From positions 1,268,501 to 1,332,500 of the forward strand of contig JBBBDQ010000420.1 in NCBI GenBank assembly GCA_037127315.1: 64,000 nucleotides of DNA, read 5' to 3'. The position numbers and the translations under genes are program-made. Positions 1 through 9,734 of the stretch are shown piece by piece. The DNA is from Ascarosepion bandense (lineage: Eukaryota > Mollusca > Cephalopoda > Sepiida > Sepiidae). The notes below the pieces were generated by a model. That model was not told the origin of the DNA. It saw nothing but the letters and a program-made list of their open reading frames with translations, and did no database searches. The number at the start of each line of letters is the position of its first letter. Positions within the stretch are counted from its first letter, which is position 1.

Positions 1-21
1 AAAAGAATAGACTAAACCGCT

Positions 22-340
22 TTGATTTTAATCATTTCACCCCAAGCAAGGCATTCCACTGCCACGATTGCGCATGGGGCTACATAGGGGAAGGTAAAGA
101 GAAGGAGTGGTTAGACATAGGGAATGTCAGGAGGAAGGTGACAGATGAATAAGGATACCGAGGATGAGGGTTGGGCAGATGGGAAGAGTGTTTTTTTAAT
201 CATTTCACCCCAAGCAAGGCATTCCACTGCCACGATTGCGCATGGGGCTACATAGGGGAAGGTAAAGAGAAGGAGTGGTTAGACATAGGGAATGTCAGGA
301 GGAAGGTGACAGATGAGTAAGGATACCGAGGATGAGGGTT
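22..340 (-). mobile_element. Tandem pair of CR1-like LINE 3' tails
   Basis: Two near-identical copies (about 22-172 and 191-340, offset 168 bp, one mismatch seen) of a LINE 3' end on the minus strand. Each begins on the plus strand with AATCATTTCACCCCAAGC. The same terminal sequence ends several CR1-like fragments elsewhere in the window that still show reverse-transcriptase C-terminal peptide. No coding sequence remains. The near identity implies a recent local duplication or a repeated 3' UTR monomer. Confidence 0.7.
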
Positions 341-1031
341 TTAAACAATGTTTTCACACATTGTGTTCAGAAAAGAAATCATTTAAAAGAACACAAGAAA
401 ATTAAATAATAAGCTTAATCGGGGTACATTGTCAGTTACCTTTAACGAAACACACGTACAAATATAGTGTAATTTTGTTCTTACAGTGGTTCATAAAAGC
501 ATTATATATAACAAAAATTTTCATCTTTCAGAATAATATTCTTCTTTAGGCTAAATTTTAAAAACAAACAGTACAAATGATTTATTTAAGAAAATATAGA
601 TGAATTCATGGTTATCAGAAAGTTGGGGAGGGGTGACTGAAGGAAGTAAAGCAATATGATTGTGGGTGTGTCAGTATTCATCAATCAAAAGTAAGAATTA
701 GGTTGAACTATGGAGTTGAACATTTAGGTCGAGTGAAAGATATTGTTGCTTTATCTCATAACATACCACTTTTTTATTTTGTCTAAGGACAATACATACT
801 AGGAATAGACATTATTCAAATGTGTAGACAACTTTTGACAGCTGGTCAGATTTTAGATTATTTAAATCTAAATTTGTACTACATAATCAGTTAAAGGGGG
901 TGGATTGTTTAGATTAAAATTAGAATTAAATAATTATGATATACTAAAGTAAATTGGAAATATGAAAACCAAATAACTATTGTGTGGGCCAATAATTTTA
1001 ATAAAACAGTTTTTTAAGTAATATTAGAGTA
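341..1031. other. Unassigned AT-rich DNA
   Basis: No ORF of note, no recognised repeat terminus and no RNA gene seen. Composition is like the rest of the non-LINE background. Confidence 0.5.
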
Positions 1032-1346
1032 TCTAAACTTATTTATAGATGGAACATTGTCTCTGTGTGAGTGTGTGTGTGTCTATGTGGGTGGGTGTCC
1101 GTTACCTATAGACTCCGAAATGGCTGAACCGATTTTCTTGAAAATTTACACAGTTGTACTATAAGCGTCTGCAAGTGTTCTTAGCTAGGTTGTGTGTCGA
1201 GGTACCCCCGATAAATATAAAAAAAATCAGGTTATAGAAGGAGTGGTCCGATTTTAATCAAATTTGATACACTCATAGACAAAGACATTAAGAAACGATA
1301 TTTAGAAGTTACAAGGTTGCAGTTCTTACAATAGTGCATAAAATCG

Positions 1347-1392
<46 letters not shown>

Positions 1393-1779
1393 GCAAGATG
1401 TTTGTGTGTGTGTGTCTGTTTATCTGCCTGCATTTCTGTATTTTTTCAGCCCTTTAATTTTAGTTTTTGCTTCGGGTTTGACTCTAAGTAGGTATAATTG
1501 TAGTTCTTAATCTCAGCCATGATAGCATTTACGCAGAGGACTTATTTAGCTTTCCAAATTCAGTTTTTTTACTAAAAAACTTATTTGATATCGATACCAG
1601 GAAATCAAAATTTGACTTACATCCATTCATTTTTCTTTCAGTCTACAGTTTCATTTTAACTTGAAACAACTATTGCTTTTTAGTCTTTCGTGCTAACGTC
1701 CAAAAAGTCTGAGCTCCAGGACCATGGATTAGTTTTAAAGCTTTCATTACACCCAAGCAACGCTGGGCTATACTGCTAG
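1032..1779 (+). mobile_element. Non-autonomous Helitron, type H1
   Basis: Starts TCTAAACTTATTT just after an A and ends GGGCTATACTGCTAG, giving the Helitron pattern 5'-TC...CTAG-3' with a GC-rich stretch just before the end. No Rep/helicase protein is visible, so it would depend on an autonomous partner. It holds a GT-rich stretch near 1070 and a TA tract at about 1348-1390. The same termini recur at 28249-29040 and, inverted, at 42089-42676. Confidence 0.75.
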
Positions 1780-1953
1780 AAAGTTATAAGTGCCATTACA
1801 ATGAATTTAAATTTGAAAGAGAAATCAGTACAGTATTTACATAATACTTGTCAATTAATTTTTATGGTTTATTTCTGCTGTATTTTTAGGGAACTTAATA
1901 ATCTGCAGCTTTTCATTCAGACAGACAGAGAGATGGAGCAAATGTCAACTTCT

Positions 1954-2011
<58 letters not shown>

Positions 2012-2266
2012 GACGTTTGTGTTTGGCTGAAAATATGTTAACTAGAGTATTTCGAAGTGATAACGCATTTAAGGCAAGCAGTCATTATAGTACACGATAT
2101 AAAGAGATAGAGTCTTAAAATGACAATGAAATAAACAGTTTTCCTTATTTTGTGAATATCTCTTCTCTTCATTTCGTGAAATGAAAACAACTTATCTGGA
2201 GACTTGAGGGAGAAAAAAAACTCGATTTTATTTTTGATAACATAAAAATACGCATATATATATACA
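1780..2266. other. Unassigned DNA with TA tract (about 1957-2007)
   Basis: A TA dinucleotide run of about 50 bp sits in AT-rich DNA; nothing else recognised. Confidence 0.5.
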
Positions 2267-2355
2267 TTATAATTTGCAGTTTAGAACATGTACAAATTAT
2301 AATTTACTACAAAAGTGTACTATTTGTTTCGACATCGAAAAAAATGTCTCATCAG
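2267..2355 (-). ncRNA. Hammerhead ribozyme-like motif
   Basis: On the minus strand: CUGAUGA, helix II GACAU...AUGUC, GAAAC, then a short helix III (CAAA/UUUG) followed by U-A, the expected UH cleavage dinucleotide. Helix I is weak in this copy. Hammerheads of this sort are known in terminal repeats of Penelope-like elements. Self-cleavage activity is inferred only. Confidence 0.6.
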
Positions 2356-2490
2356 TAATGAATAATGATGCTAATCATTATACCATCATTATTAACTGCC
2401 TGATGAGATATTGTTTTTTCGATGGCAAAACAAAATGTACACTTTAGTAGTAAATTATAATTTGTACATGTTCTAAACTATAACTTATAA
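2267..2490. repeat. Fold-back element with hammerhead-like cores in both arms
   Basis: Nearly palindromic: the left arm (about 2267-2371) matches the reverse complement of the right arm (about 2382-2490), with a loop near 2372-2381. The minus strand of the left arm reads CTGATGA (2355-2349), a GACAT/ATGTC helix, then GAAAC (2330-2326), the full conserved core of a hammerhead ribozyme. The right arm on the plus strand has CTGATGA at 2400-2406, but GAAAC has decayed to AAAAC. The same unit occurs singly at 8051-8120. Confidence 0.7.
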
Positions 2491-2589
2491 TAAATATTCA
2501 TTGCTCTATTTCTATATTGAGCACTGTTTTAAATTAATTTTTTGAAAGTTGTTAATACTTTCTTCCATCTTTATTCATTTGGATATATA

Positions 2590-2926
2590 TATATATATGA
2601 TGGACTCTCCCGTCGATTTCGACGTATAAGCGTCTAACTTGGTTAGATTACCACATAAAGAATTGTTTAAAGTGCTGACGGCTTGTGTCGCACCATCCAC
2701 GTTTTTGAAAGTGCTGATAACAAACAATCGGTGCAGACGTCTGCCACAGATCGCATGAACAAAAGACCTCAGTTATTTAACCCATAACTGGAGGGAAGGG
2801 ACGGATTAATACCTTTCCGAAGTTTACCAGTGCGTAAGTGAATGCAAAAGGTTCGACTGGAATTGGAAATCGGCTCACCGAGTTTCCCCTCCGAGTCGAC
2901 ATCCACTGCACCACAACGCACATCCG
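2590..2926 (-). mobile_element. SINE-A-type head with a different 3' tail
   Basis: On the minus strand the right part (2926 to about 2775) matches SINE-A: ATGTGCGTTGTGGTGCAGTGG (A box) and a degenerate B box near GTCGAACC. Beyond about 2775 the sequence is unlike the other SINE-A tails (it contains TCGACGGGAGAGTCC). It may be a SINE subfamily with a swapped tail or a junction of two elements. It directly abuts the 5S-like segment at 2935-3030. Confidence 0.55.
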
Positions 2927-2934
2927 TCAATAAA

Positions 2935-3030
2935 CGCTTACAGCACCTGGTATTCCCAAGCGGCCACTCATCTAAGTACTGGCCATGCTCAACTTCGGCG
3001 ATCGAGCGGAAACCGGTGTATTCAACCTAA
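2935..3030 (-). pseudogene. 5S rRNA-derived segment
   Basis: The minus strand reads like the 3' three quarters of 5S rRNA: CGATCGCCGAAGTTGAGCA (A-box area), CAGTACTTAGATGAG, GGCCGCTTGGGAATACC (C box), GGTGCTGTAAGC (3' end). About 10 bases are missing around the intermediate element. It lies upstream, in the same orientation, of the tRNA-like SINE head. It could be a 5S pseudogene or the 5' part of a composite SINE with two pol III promoters. Confidence 0.7.
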
Positions 3031-3060
3031 TATGACCGTAAAATATATATATATATATAT

Positions 3061-3290
3061 ATTAATTCAGATACTTTAATCCAAGCGGAAAAAGCAGGAA
3101 GGTAAATTCCAAAAACCCGATCCTAATTAATATTAAAAATTTTATTTCAATATTAAAAAATGATACAGGAAGAGAGCTCCATGTAATAAAATATTACAGA
3201 GCAAATATAAATTAAAAAAGGATTAATTCAATGATGTTGGATGATCATTTTGATATGAAAATCCCCACGGGGGATAACACATCACCTCAG
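3061..3290 (+). repeat. R4 repeat copy
   Basis: Follows a TA tract (3041-3061) and contains AATTCCAAAAACCCGATCC, ATTAATATTAAAA and a GGAAGAGAGCTCCATGTAA block. Diverged versions of these blocks appear in the same order at 15311-15610 and 47326-47610, and inverted at 37890-38010. No protein is recognised. The better-kept copy at 47.5 kb carries a hammerhead-like core, so R4 may be a PLE terminal repeat. Confidence 0.5.
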
Positions 3291-3296
3291 CAACAG

Positions 3297-3382
3297 AAAA
3301 ATCCTTTCAGAAAGGATTTTTCATTATACACGCCCCCCCCCCCCAAAAAAATATATATTTTTTTTTTTGGGCGTATATAATG
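3297..3382. repeat. Two adjacent palindromes around a C tract
   Basis: AAAATCCTTT-CAG-AAAGGATTTT (3297-3320) is followed by an inverted repeat CATTATACACGCCC ... GGGCGTATATAATG (3322-3382), whose loop holds a C run, an A run, a TATATA core and a T run. Confidence 0.6.
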
Positions 3383-3455
3383 AAAATATACGCGCTAAAA
3401 GTCTGCCTCCTTCTACCGAGCGCCCATAGCTCAGAGGTAGAATTTTTGGATGACT
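3367..3455 (+). mobile_element. SINE-B, internally deleted
   Basis: Contains GCTAAAAGTCTGCCTCC and the A-box-like CATAGCTCAGAGGTAG, then jumps to the terminal GGATGACT. The B-box region found in complete SINE-B copies is missing. Confidence 0.6.
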
Positions 3456-3479
3456 AAATATATAATCAAGTTCCCTAAA

Positions 3480-3835
3480 AACAAGGCAGTAAATCCATTA
3501 AGACATAAAGCATTACTGGGTGTAGAAAAATTCAAAACTTGCTAATGGGCGAGCACAAAAATATTAAACTAGAAAACAGTAGATAGCGATTGACATGCAT
3601 TTACATTTTTCTAAGTTAAAGTTGGATGGAAAGCATGAAACCAGAAGGGAGTTCCACAAGTGAGAAGAGCGAGAGAAGAAACTATAAGCAGAGAACGTGC
3701 GGCTACCACTCGCCAGCTTAAAAGTAAATTGATGAACTTCCGACAGCAATCTAGTACTTACGCTTACATTTAAAGAAAACTAGGTAACAGCTTCTCATCC
3801 GAACGATATCATGAAAGCATTTATAAATAAAATAA
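3480..3835 (-). mobile_element. CR1-like LINE, C-terminal relic
   Basis: The minus strand (3749 down to 3564) encodes HQFTFKLASGSRTFS and SRSSHLWNSLLVSCFPSNFN, the C-terminal end typical of CR1/L2-like reverse transcriptase proteins (pattern FFxRTxRLWNSLPxxCFPxxYNL). Only this tail is left; the catalytic domains are absent. Confidence 0.75.
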
Positions 3836-3840
3836 AGGAA

Positions 3841-4130
3841 GGATCTGCGTTGGGGTGCAATGGATATCGACTCGGAACAAGAAATCGAGGAGCCGAGTTC
3901 GAACTCTAAGTGAATCCACTACATTCTCTTACGCACAAAATACCTTTGGGAAAGGTATTAATCCGTCTCTTCCCTCCAGTTCTGGGTTAAATAACAGGAC
4001 AGATTGGGTTCTATAGACTTGGTTGGCAACCAGTCTACCACAGAAAGAAATGGCAGGCGACTGCGGGATAATCTTCTTCTTTCTCATGATCGCTCTAGCG
4101 TGTATCACGTATGGCACTTAACTGACTGAC
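3841..4130 (+). mobile_element. SINE-A
   Basis: Plus-strand copy: degenerate A box (GGGGTGCAATGG), B box GAGTTCGAACTC, body (GGTTCTATAGACTTGG) and 3' end TGGCACTTAACTGACTGAC. The head is clearly tRNA-related, so transcription by RNA polymerase III is expected. The internal tail hairpin is damaged in this copy. Confidence 0.85.
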
Positions 4131-4327
4131 AAAGAGGCGACCATATATATATTTAAACACACACATATGTCTATTTATTTATATTTATAAATATACATAT
4201 TATCCCATTACCGATAGCACGACTCGGAGTTTCAGGTTGTATGCAACCTTCGAGTGCTGAAAATCTTTACTTAATTTAAAAGTTTGGCTATTACAATTTT
4301 GCTGTCGTTATACATTATACTGGGATT

Positions 4328-4578
4328 CAATCAGTTAATTGCTGTACATGATACACTTGGTTGAATACGCCTCTTTCGAAACATGTCTGACATTACTTTT
4401 TGCGGTAGACCGGTTGCCAACCAAGGCTATAGAACCCAAGCTATTCAACCTGGAGTGAGAAGAGATGGATTAATACCTTTCCCAAGAGTAAGTGAATGTA
4501 ACGAATTCAACTGCAATTCGAACGCGGATTTCCGAGTTCTCATTCCAAGCCGATATCCATTACACCACAACTCTCATA
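4328..4578 (-). mobile_element. SINE-A, diverged
   Basis: Older minus-strand copy: tail remnant CAGTTAATTGCTGTACATGA, body GGCTATAGAACCCAAGC, B-box area AATTCAACTGCAATTCGAAC, head CCATTACACCACAAC. Many substitutions. Confidence 0.75.
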
Positions 4579-5112
4579 TTTTTTAATTCAAAATATATGG
4601 TATTCGAAATAAACTGGTTTGTATATATATGAAAATGTTATGTCTGGGTTGTGAATATTAATTTTCATAATATTAACCATAAGGAGCATTATTTGTTCTT
4701 TTTCAAATATGATAAAGAACAAACAAACAAACAATAATCTATATTAAAAACAATCTATGTTAATCTGGATAACGTATTTGAGCAGATATTTATTTTTATG
4801 TTTGCATGTAATCATCAATTCATTTATCTTGTTTAACAAGCTATGGTTATCTAAGTGTTTAAGAAAACTAATAAATGCACATTAATTCAATTCGATATTT
4901 GCAACATTTTTACCCGTCCATTACCAAGAATCTGCTATAAATTTAGCTAAAACTGCGTCGTTCTATCAGTGTGGGATAATACGTGCATTTATTAATATAT
5001 ACTTAATAGCTCTCTTGTATTACATCGAACACTGTTTATTATTAATTTATTAATAATAATAATGATTAATAATAAAATAATATCAAAAATTATAATTGTT
5101 ATTTTAATAATA

Positions 5113-5153
<41 letters not shown>

Positions 5154-5408
5154 AAGAATAATGAAAAAAGGAACACTTATCTTAGCCATCGCGTTTTGTC
5201 CTCTGTAGGACATTATTAAGGCACATTTGCTTTGGTAAAGAATCTCAGAGGACGAAACCAGTCTACTAAGATAAGTTTTCCTTCAATGGTTAATTCATTT
5301 CCTCCTTTTACGCGATTTTTGCCAAATGGATTAATATGCATCAGTAGTACACTGCTGAATACCGACATCGTGTAAAATGAATGGGAAAACTTAGGAGAGC
5401 ATTGCAAA
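4579..5408. other. Unassigned AT-rich DNA with GA tract
   Basis: Contains an uninterrupted GA run at 5121-5150 and AT-rich filler. No gene or repeat terminus recognised. Confidence 0.5.
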
Positions 5409-5774
5409 ATGTCAAGAGAGAGAGAGAGAGAGTTTGAACCGAATCGTTTTGAGCATGAAGAACTCAAGAGAGATGTGCGCAATAGTCTTGATGGCAATTT
5501 CATTGAGAAACAAGTTGGCACCGAATTGAATATGACGTGTATTGCACGTGGTCGCGTCCATCTAAGACGGGCAGGCTTCAAATATCATCAAATATGTCAT
5601 GCATTGAAAGTTCAGCAAAATATTAATCCAACAAATACAAGAGGCACAGAACGTTGCAACATCTGCACAAAAGAATGCAAGACAAATAAGGCACCCTTAG
5701 GTTGCCCATGTTTAAGAATATGCAAAATGATAGCATTTCGCGAAATTCAATTAGCGCCATCATGCATACCATGA
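5409..5774 (+). other. Unrecognised 121-codon ORF, Cys-rich end
   Basis: An open frame with less AT-rich sequence than its flanks. Near its end it encodes RCNICTKECKTNK, faintly like the Cys-rich tails (CxCxxxCxTxxCxC) of some integrase-bearing transposon proteins. The initial codons overlap a GA run. A frame of equal length lies on the other strand (5216-5581), so it may be chance. I cannot name it; a decayed transposon ORF is as likely as a host exon. Confidence 0.2.
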
Positions 5775-5888
5775 GTAAAGTATGTTTGCATATAATAAAG
5801 AATGTGAAGAAAATGCTGTCCCCCAAAATATGACCAAATACAAATTAGCACACAAGAATAGATTTTAGTCTATTCTTTTTAGCACATC

Positions 5889-5941
<53 letters not shown>
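5889..5941. repeat. TA/GT compound microsatellite
   Basis: TA run followed by an uninterrupted GT run of about 32 bp. Confidence 0.9.
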
Positions 5942-5943
<2 letters not shown>

Positions 5944-6060
5944 GATGTCCAGTCCATAAACGGTGAGGATAATTCAACGAGATCACCTTAATAAAAAATA
6001 TTAAGTGTTATATCTATATAGAGAGCTCAATGGATGTTATCCAGAGCAATATGATATTTA

Positions 6061-6271
6061 TAAAGGAAAACTCAACACGTCATTTCAATTGGTTATAAAT
6101 TATAATTCATTGTTTATTAATTAGAATTCATTTCTATGAGCTTAATTAGCTCATTTCATCAGACCTTACGCCAAATAGGAGGAATATTGTAAGGTCCGAT
6201 GAAATGAGCTGATTTTGCTCATAGAAATGAATTCTAATTAATAAACAATTGAAATGACGTGTTGAGTTTTC

Positions 6272-6276
<5 letters not shown>
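6061..6276. repeat. Fold-back element, hammerhead-like in both arms
   Basis: Left arm 6061-6169, loop 6170-6188, right arm 6189-6276; the left arm carries an extra insertion of about 19 bp near 6093. The minus strand of the left arm reads CTGATGA (6162-6156), helix AUGAGC/GCUCAU, then GAAA (6134-6131). The plus strand of the right arm reads CCGATGA (6196-6202), the same helix, GAAA (6224-6227). A TA tract follows at about 6277-6305. Confidence 0.65.
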
Positions 6277-6305
<29 letters not shown>

Positions 6306-6308
<3 letters not shown>

Positions 6309-6500
6309 AACAAAGTTGTGGAACTCGTAGGTTTTTTTACCTGCTGCTCATGCATTTACTTTTATAAATAGTGCTCGATACAACGTAAATCGTTATATTG
6401 TGATAGTTGTTACAATGGCTTATAAATTCACAGTATCACTACACAAAACTTTTCGCGTTTCGAAGCTTCTTTACGCGCTTCTCATCGGGTGACAAAGTTG
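6306..6500 (-). repeat. PLE-type terminal repeat with hammerhead-like core
   Basis: Starts beside a TA tract; its first 110 bp recur at 36068-36172, also beside a TA tract. It carries AGTGCTCGATAC, a form of the AGTGCTCAATA word seen in several such repeats here. The minus strand has CCGATGA (6488-6482), an AAGC/GCTT helix and CGAAAC (to 6457): a hammerhead core with one substitution. Confidence 0.5.
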
Positions 6501-6945
6501 GAATGAAAATTAAATGGTGAAAACGGTTTATTTGTGGTGATATGATGTTTAAGTGAAAGTGGGGTTAGGAGCTTATTCTGATTCTGTCGGTCGTATTGTA
6601 ATCTTAGATATATGGCTTAGGAGAGGTGGCTTAGTTTAAGACAGATTCCTTTTTTATTTTATCTGGATTTTTTGGTGGAAGTGGGGTCGCTGTAAATTTG
6701 GATAATTTTTTATTAAGTTGTTTCTAAGCTTTCGGCTCACATGTGCCATCTTCAAAGAGGTTACAAGGACGTTAACGTAAAAACATCCACCATCAGCGAC
6801 GATTTTATCTTGTGTTGACATAAAAATCCGCTAAGCAACGGCAACAGGAAACCAACTAGCAAAAACTCGTGTCTTAATTATAATAGTAAATGCCCCTAAC
6901 GATATAATTTAGCTGTTATAAAAAAAATCAATTGAACGCTCACAA

Positions 6946-7513
6946 ATGATATCTTCTTACGAATCCATATTTTATAAAGAATTACACAACATTAAGCAAA
7001 CACTTGTCAATAATGAATTTCCTAACTCCGTTATTGATCAACAAATTAAAATGTATTTCAACAAAGTTAACAATAGCTCTAACAATATTGATAATATTAA
7101 TAATAATGGTTTACATCAAAATAAACATAACACTATTAACTTATAGTATTGTAACCAAATACATAATAATTACAAAATAAAAAAAAACTCTCAAAAACAT
7201 AATACGTAGAAATGTTAAACCAGTATATAGTAATAATCAAATTATCTCATCATATATTATAAAAAAATCAAGACAATTGACCTCATAGTCTGCAATAACT
7301 CTATAAGCACTGAACTATATCCTCTACAAAAAAACAATGTAATGTATCAATTTATATGCCCGTTCAGAGATTGTATCTCTGCTACTAATAATAAACCCAT
7401 TACATATATTAGCTTTACTACAACAACGCTCTCTCGTAGACTTACCTGTCACCTTTCTGATCAGAGTACAATTAAACAACATTTCTCAGAAAAAGATAAC
7501 TATGTAAGGTAAT
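6946..7513 (+). pseudogene. PLE pol C-terminus with GIY-YIG-like region
   Basis: The first part (6946-7146) encodes FYKELHNIKQTLVNNEFP, typical of the PLE region before the endonuclease. After stops, 7336-7511 reads in one frame QFICPFRDCISATNN, YISFTTTTLSRRLTCHL and STIKQHF, which matches the PLE endonuclease pattern CP...C...YIG.T...RL..H...G.I..H. The central YIG is YIS and several stops interrupt the frame, so this is a dead copy. Confidence 0.65.
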
Positions 7514-7800
7514 ATCAGACAGATTTTAGTCAACAATACAATAATCCTCACATATACACACAGTAAAAAGAAACTTCCGATAGTGGAGGCCATCTACATT
7601 ACATCCAAACTACCCACACTTAATAAAATAACGTTTAAATCTGATCATAACACAATACATTGCATTTAAATATATGGTTCTGTCATAATTTCGAGCTCTC
7701 ACGCAGTGTAACGTCATAAAACCACATTACAAATTTGCGAACTGCGTTTGCTATTTTTGGTAACTGTTGCCGTTTTATTTTTATTAAGTTGGTTCTAAGC

Positions 7801-7826
7801 TTTCGGCTCACATGAGCCATCTTCAG
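7801..7826 (-). ncRNA. Hammerhead ribozyme-like core
   Basis: Minus strand: CUGAAGA (7826-7820), a perfect GGCUCA/UGAGCC helix II with a 2-base loop, then GAAA ending at 7801. The sister repeat at 6730-6755 has the same layout with UUGAAGA. Core and helix II are excellent; helices I and III are not obvious. Confidence 0.5.
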
Positions 7827-8050
7827 AGATGTTTTAAGGAGATTATATTTATTCAAATCTTTGAGAATTTTTGTCTTTATTTTCAACTGAAAAATATCTC
7901 CAAATGAGTAAGGAACGAAGAAAATATTTCCAACGTTCAAAACAATTCTTTAAAACAGTGCTCAATATAAAAATAGTAAAGATTTTCAAAAATAAAGAAC
8001 GTGAGTTTTTAAAACTTTCTTCTGAATAATAACGTCTATTACAATCATTA

Positions 8051-8120
8051 TTAACTACCTGATGAGACACTGTTCTTTCAAGGTCGAAACAAAATGTACA
8101 ATTTTGTACTAGATTGTAAT
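8051..8120 (+). ncRNA. Hammerhead ribozyme-like motif
   Basis: CTGATGA 8059-8065, GAAAC 8086-8090, a 6-bp helix III (CAAAAT/ATTTTG, 8090-8106), then U-A at 8107-8108, the expected cleavage position. Helix II is imperfect (GAC/GTC outer pairs) and helix I is short. Same unit as the arms of the fold-back at 2267-2490; AGTGCTCAATA lies inverted upstream (near 7955). Confidence 0.55.
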
Positions 8121-8136
8121 TTGTACATGTTCTATA

Positions 8137-8169
8137 TATATATATTGATGTGTATTTGTGCTCGCGTCC

Positions 8170-8211
<42 letters not shown>

Positions 8212-8246
8212 GGACCCGCACACAAACACAAATCAATATATATTAT
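8137..8246. repeat. Palindrome centred on a TA tract
   Basis: ATTGATGTGTATTTGTGCTC on the left pairs imperfectly with the right flank ending CACAAACACAAATCAAT, with a TA run (8171-8210) as the loop. Confidence 0.7.
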
Positions 8247-8261
8247 AAATTGTACTTTAGT

Positions 8262-8567
8262 CAGTCAGTCAGTTAAGTGCCATACCTGATACACGCTTGG
8301 GCGATCATGTCTCGAAAGAGACATGACTGACTGGGCAGAAAATTATCCCGCAGTAGGTTGCCATTGCTTTCTGCGGTAGACTGGTTGCAGACCAAGGCTA
8401 TAGAACCCAATCTGTCCTGTTATTTAAACCGTAACTGGAAGGAATAGACGGATAATACCTTTCCCAAGGGTATTTGCGCGTAAGTGAATGCAAAGAATTC
8501 AACTGGAATTCGAACTCGGCTCTCCGATTTCTCCGAGCTGATATCCACTGCGCCACAACGCACATCC
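8262..8567 (-). mobile_element. SINE-A with target-site duplication
   Basis: Full-length minus-strand copy flanked by the 9-bp duplication TACTTTAGT (8253-8261 and 8568-8576). The tail hairpin CATGTCTC-GAAA-GAGACATG is intact, enclosed by CAGTCAGT ... ACTGACTG. Confidence 0.9.
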
Positions 8568-8819
8568 TACTTTAGTACATATGCGTTTTTGTATATATGC
8601 ATTATTATTTATTGAAATTGAGTTGTAGAAACGAAGAACATCGGTAGTTGTGCTAAGAAGTCACCATGTCCGGGAGTTTGAGTTTACTCCCCTTGTTTAA
8701 AATTGTAGATCAAGAAACTCTGATAAAGTTCCGCTCAGCATATTTGCATGGACATGACAATGTTGCCCCTTGTGAATATTGAAGACATACACATAGGTCT
8801 GCGTAGGCGTCTACAAAGG

Positions 8820-9180
8820 AGATTTTCTCGTTAGAATTCATCTTGTATTGAATACTGTTACCATATCTGATCGAGTGCTCCTGCTATTCATCTCGACAAA
8901 ATTCAAAAACTGGTCCGCATTGTAACCGGTCTTGACTTTGCATCTCGACTTCAGTCAATTACTAATCGACGTGGCGTGGCTTCCCCATGTCTTTCTACAA
9001 ATATTTTCATAGCAACTTCTCTGAAGCAAAGCAGAGACATTGCTTGTTAGATTTGAATGTGATAGGACTCTAGCTCTTTTCATCATCCGTTTCTCCACCT
9101 CACACCAGAATCTTTTTTTTTTACTTTTAAGAATAAATTTCCCAGAAAATTAAAATCTGGGGAGATCTGTGACGAAACCG
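8820..9180 (+). mobile_element. CR1-like LINE relic
   Basis: Degraded plus-strand coding relic: peptides resembling YCYHIW..APAIHLDKIQK and RIVTGLDFASRLQSITNRRG match the CR1-like region EYCSHIW...RVQ.RVINLIG...LQSLSHRR. Multiple stops. Confidence 0.65.
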
Positions 9181-9275
9181 GTTGTTTGTTTTAGTTCTTA
9201 GTGTGAAAAATGTCATTAAAGTTCCGCTTATTCCCTTGCCATAATAAAATTTTGTAGCACCAAGAATATTTTCAA

Positions 9276-9337
9276 ATATATATATATATATATATATATT
9301 TCAAATATATATATATATATATATTTCAAATATATAT
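9276..9337. repeat. Interrupted TA tract
   Basis: Three TA runs separated by TTTCAAA, directly against the 3' end of the minus-strand SINE-B that follows. Confidence 0.9.
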
Positions 9338-9635
9338 AGTCATCCGCATACAGATCTGTTTTGCTGTATCACAGCTCATCAGTACGGTTAGACTCCGATT
9401 GTTTTTAACCCAGGATTGAAACCCGACCGAATTGGCGTCAATCGGCGATTCTACCTCTGGGCTATGGGCGTTTGGTAGAAGAAGGTAGACTTTTTAGCGT
9501 GTATATTGTCATTATACCCGCCCAATAGCCAGAGTTCTCTAACCCATTACTGAATGAGCGATGCGTACATGCCAGAGTAGCTGCTGTTTTTCAAAGTCTA
9601 CCATTCTTCCAGAGTGCGCAATCAGGGTCTGAGAC
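9338..9635 (-). mobile_element. SINE-B, full length
   Basis: Minus-strand copy. In sense: a block ending GCCCAGAGGTAGAATCGCC (A box), B-box-like GGGTTTCAATCC, then ACTGATGAGCTGTGATACAG and terminal GGATGACT, followed at once by TA repeats. The tRNA-like boxes lie mid-element, with about 150 bp of unrelated sequence upstream. Confidence 0.8.
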
Positions 9636-9734
9636 AGACCAAAAAGAAATTATCCGCAAGACGAATATTTCTTTTTAGTTTGGTCATTTGTAAAATATAA
9701 CCGAAAAGTAGAATATGAAATATTATCTGTTTTG

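Larger units (their letters stand above)
6706..7838 (+). mobile_element. Decayed PLE between direct repeats
   Basis: Two direct repeats, 6706-6770 and 7777-7838, share TTATTAAGTTG, CTAAGCTTTCGGCTCACATG and the following GCCATCTTCA; they look like pseudo-LTRs. Between them lie plus-strand PLE coding remnants (6946-7146 and 7336-7511). On the minus strand both repeats carry a hammerhead-like core, opposite to the coding strand. Confidence 0.6.
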
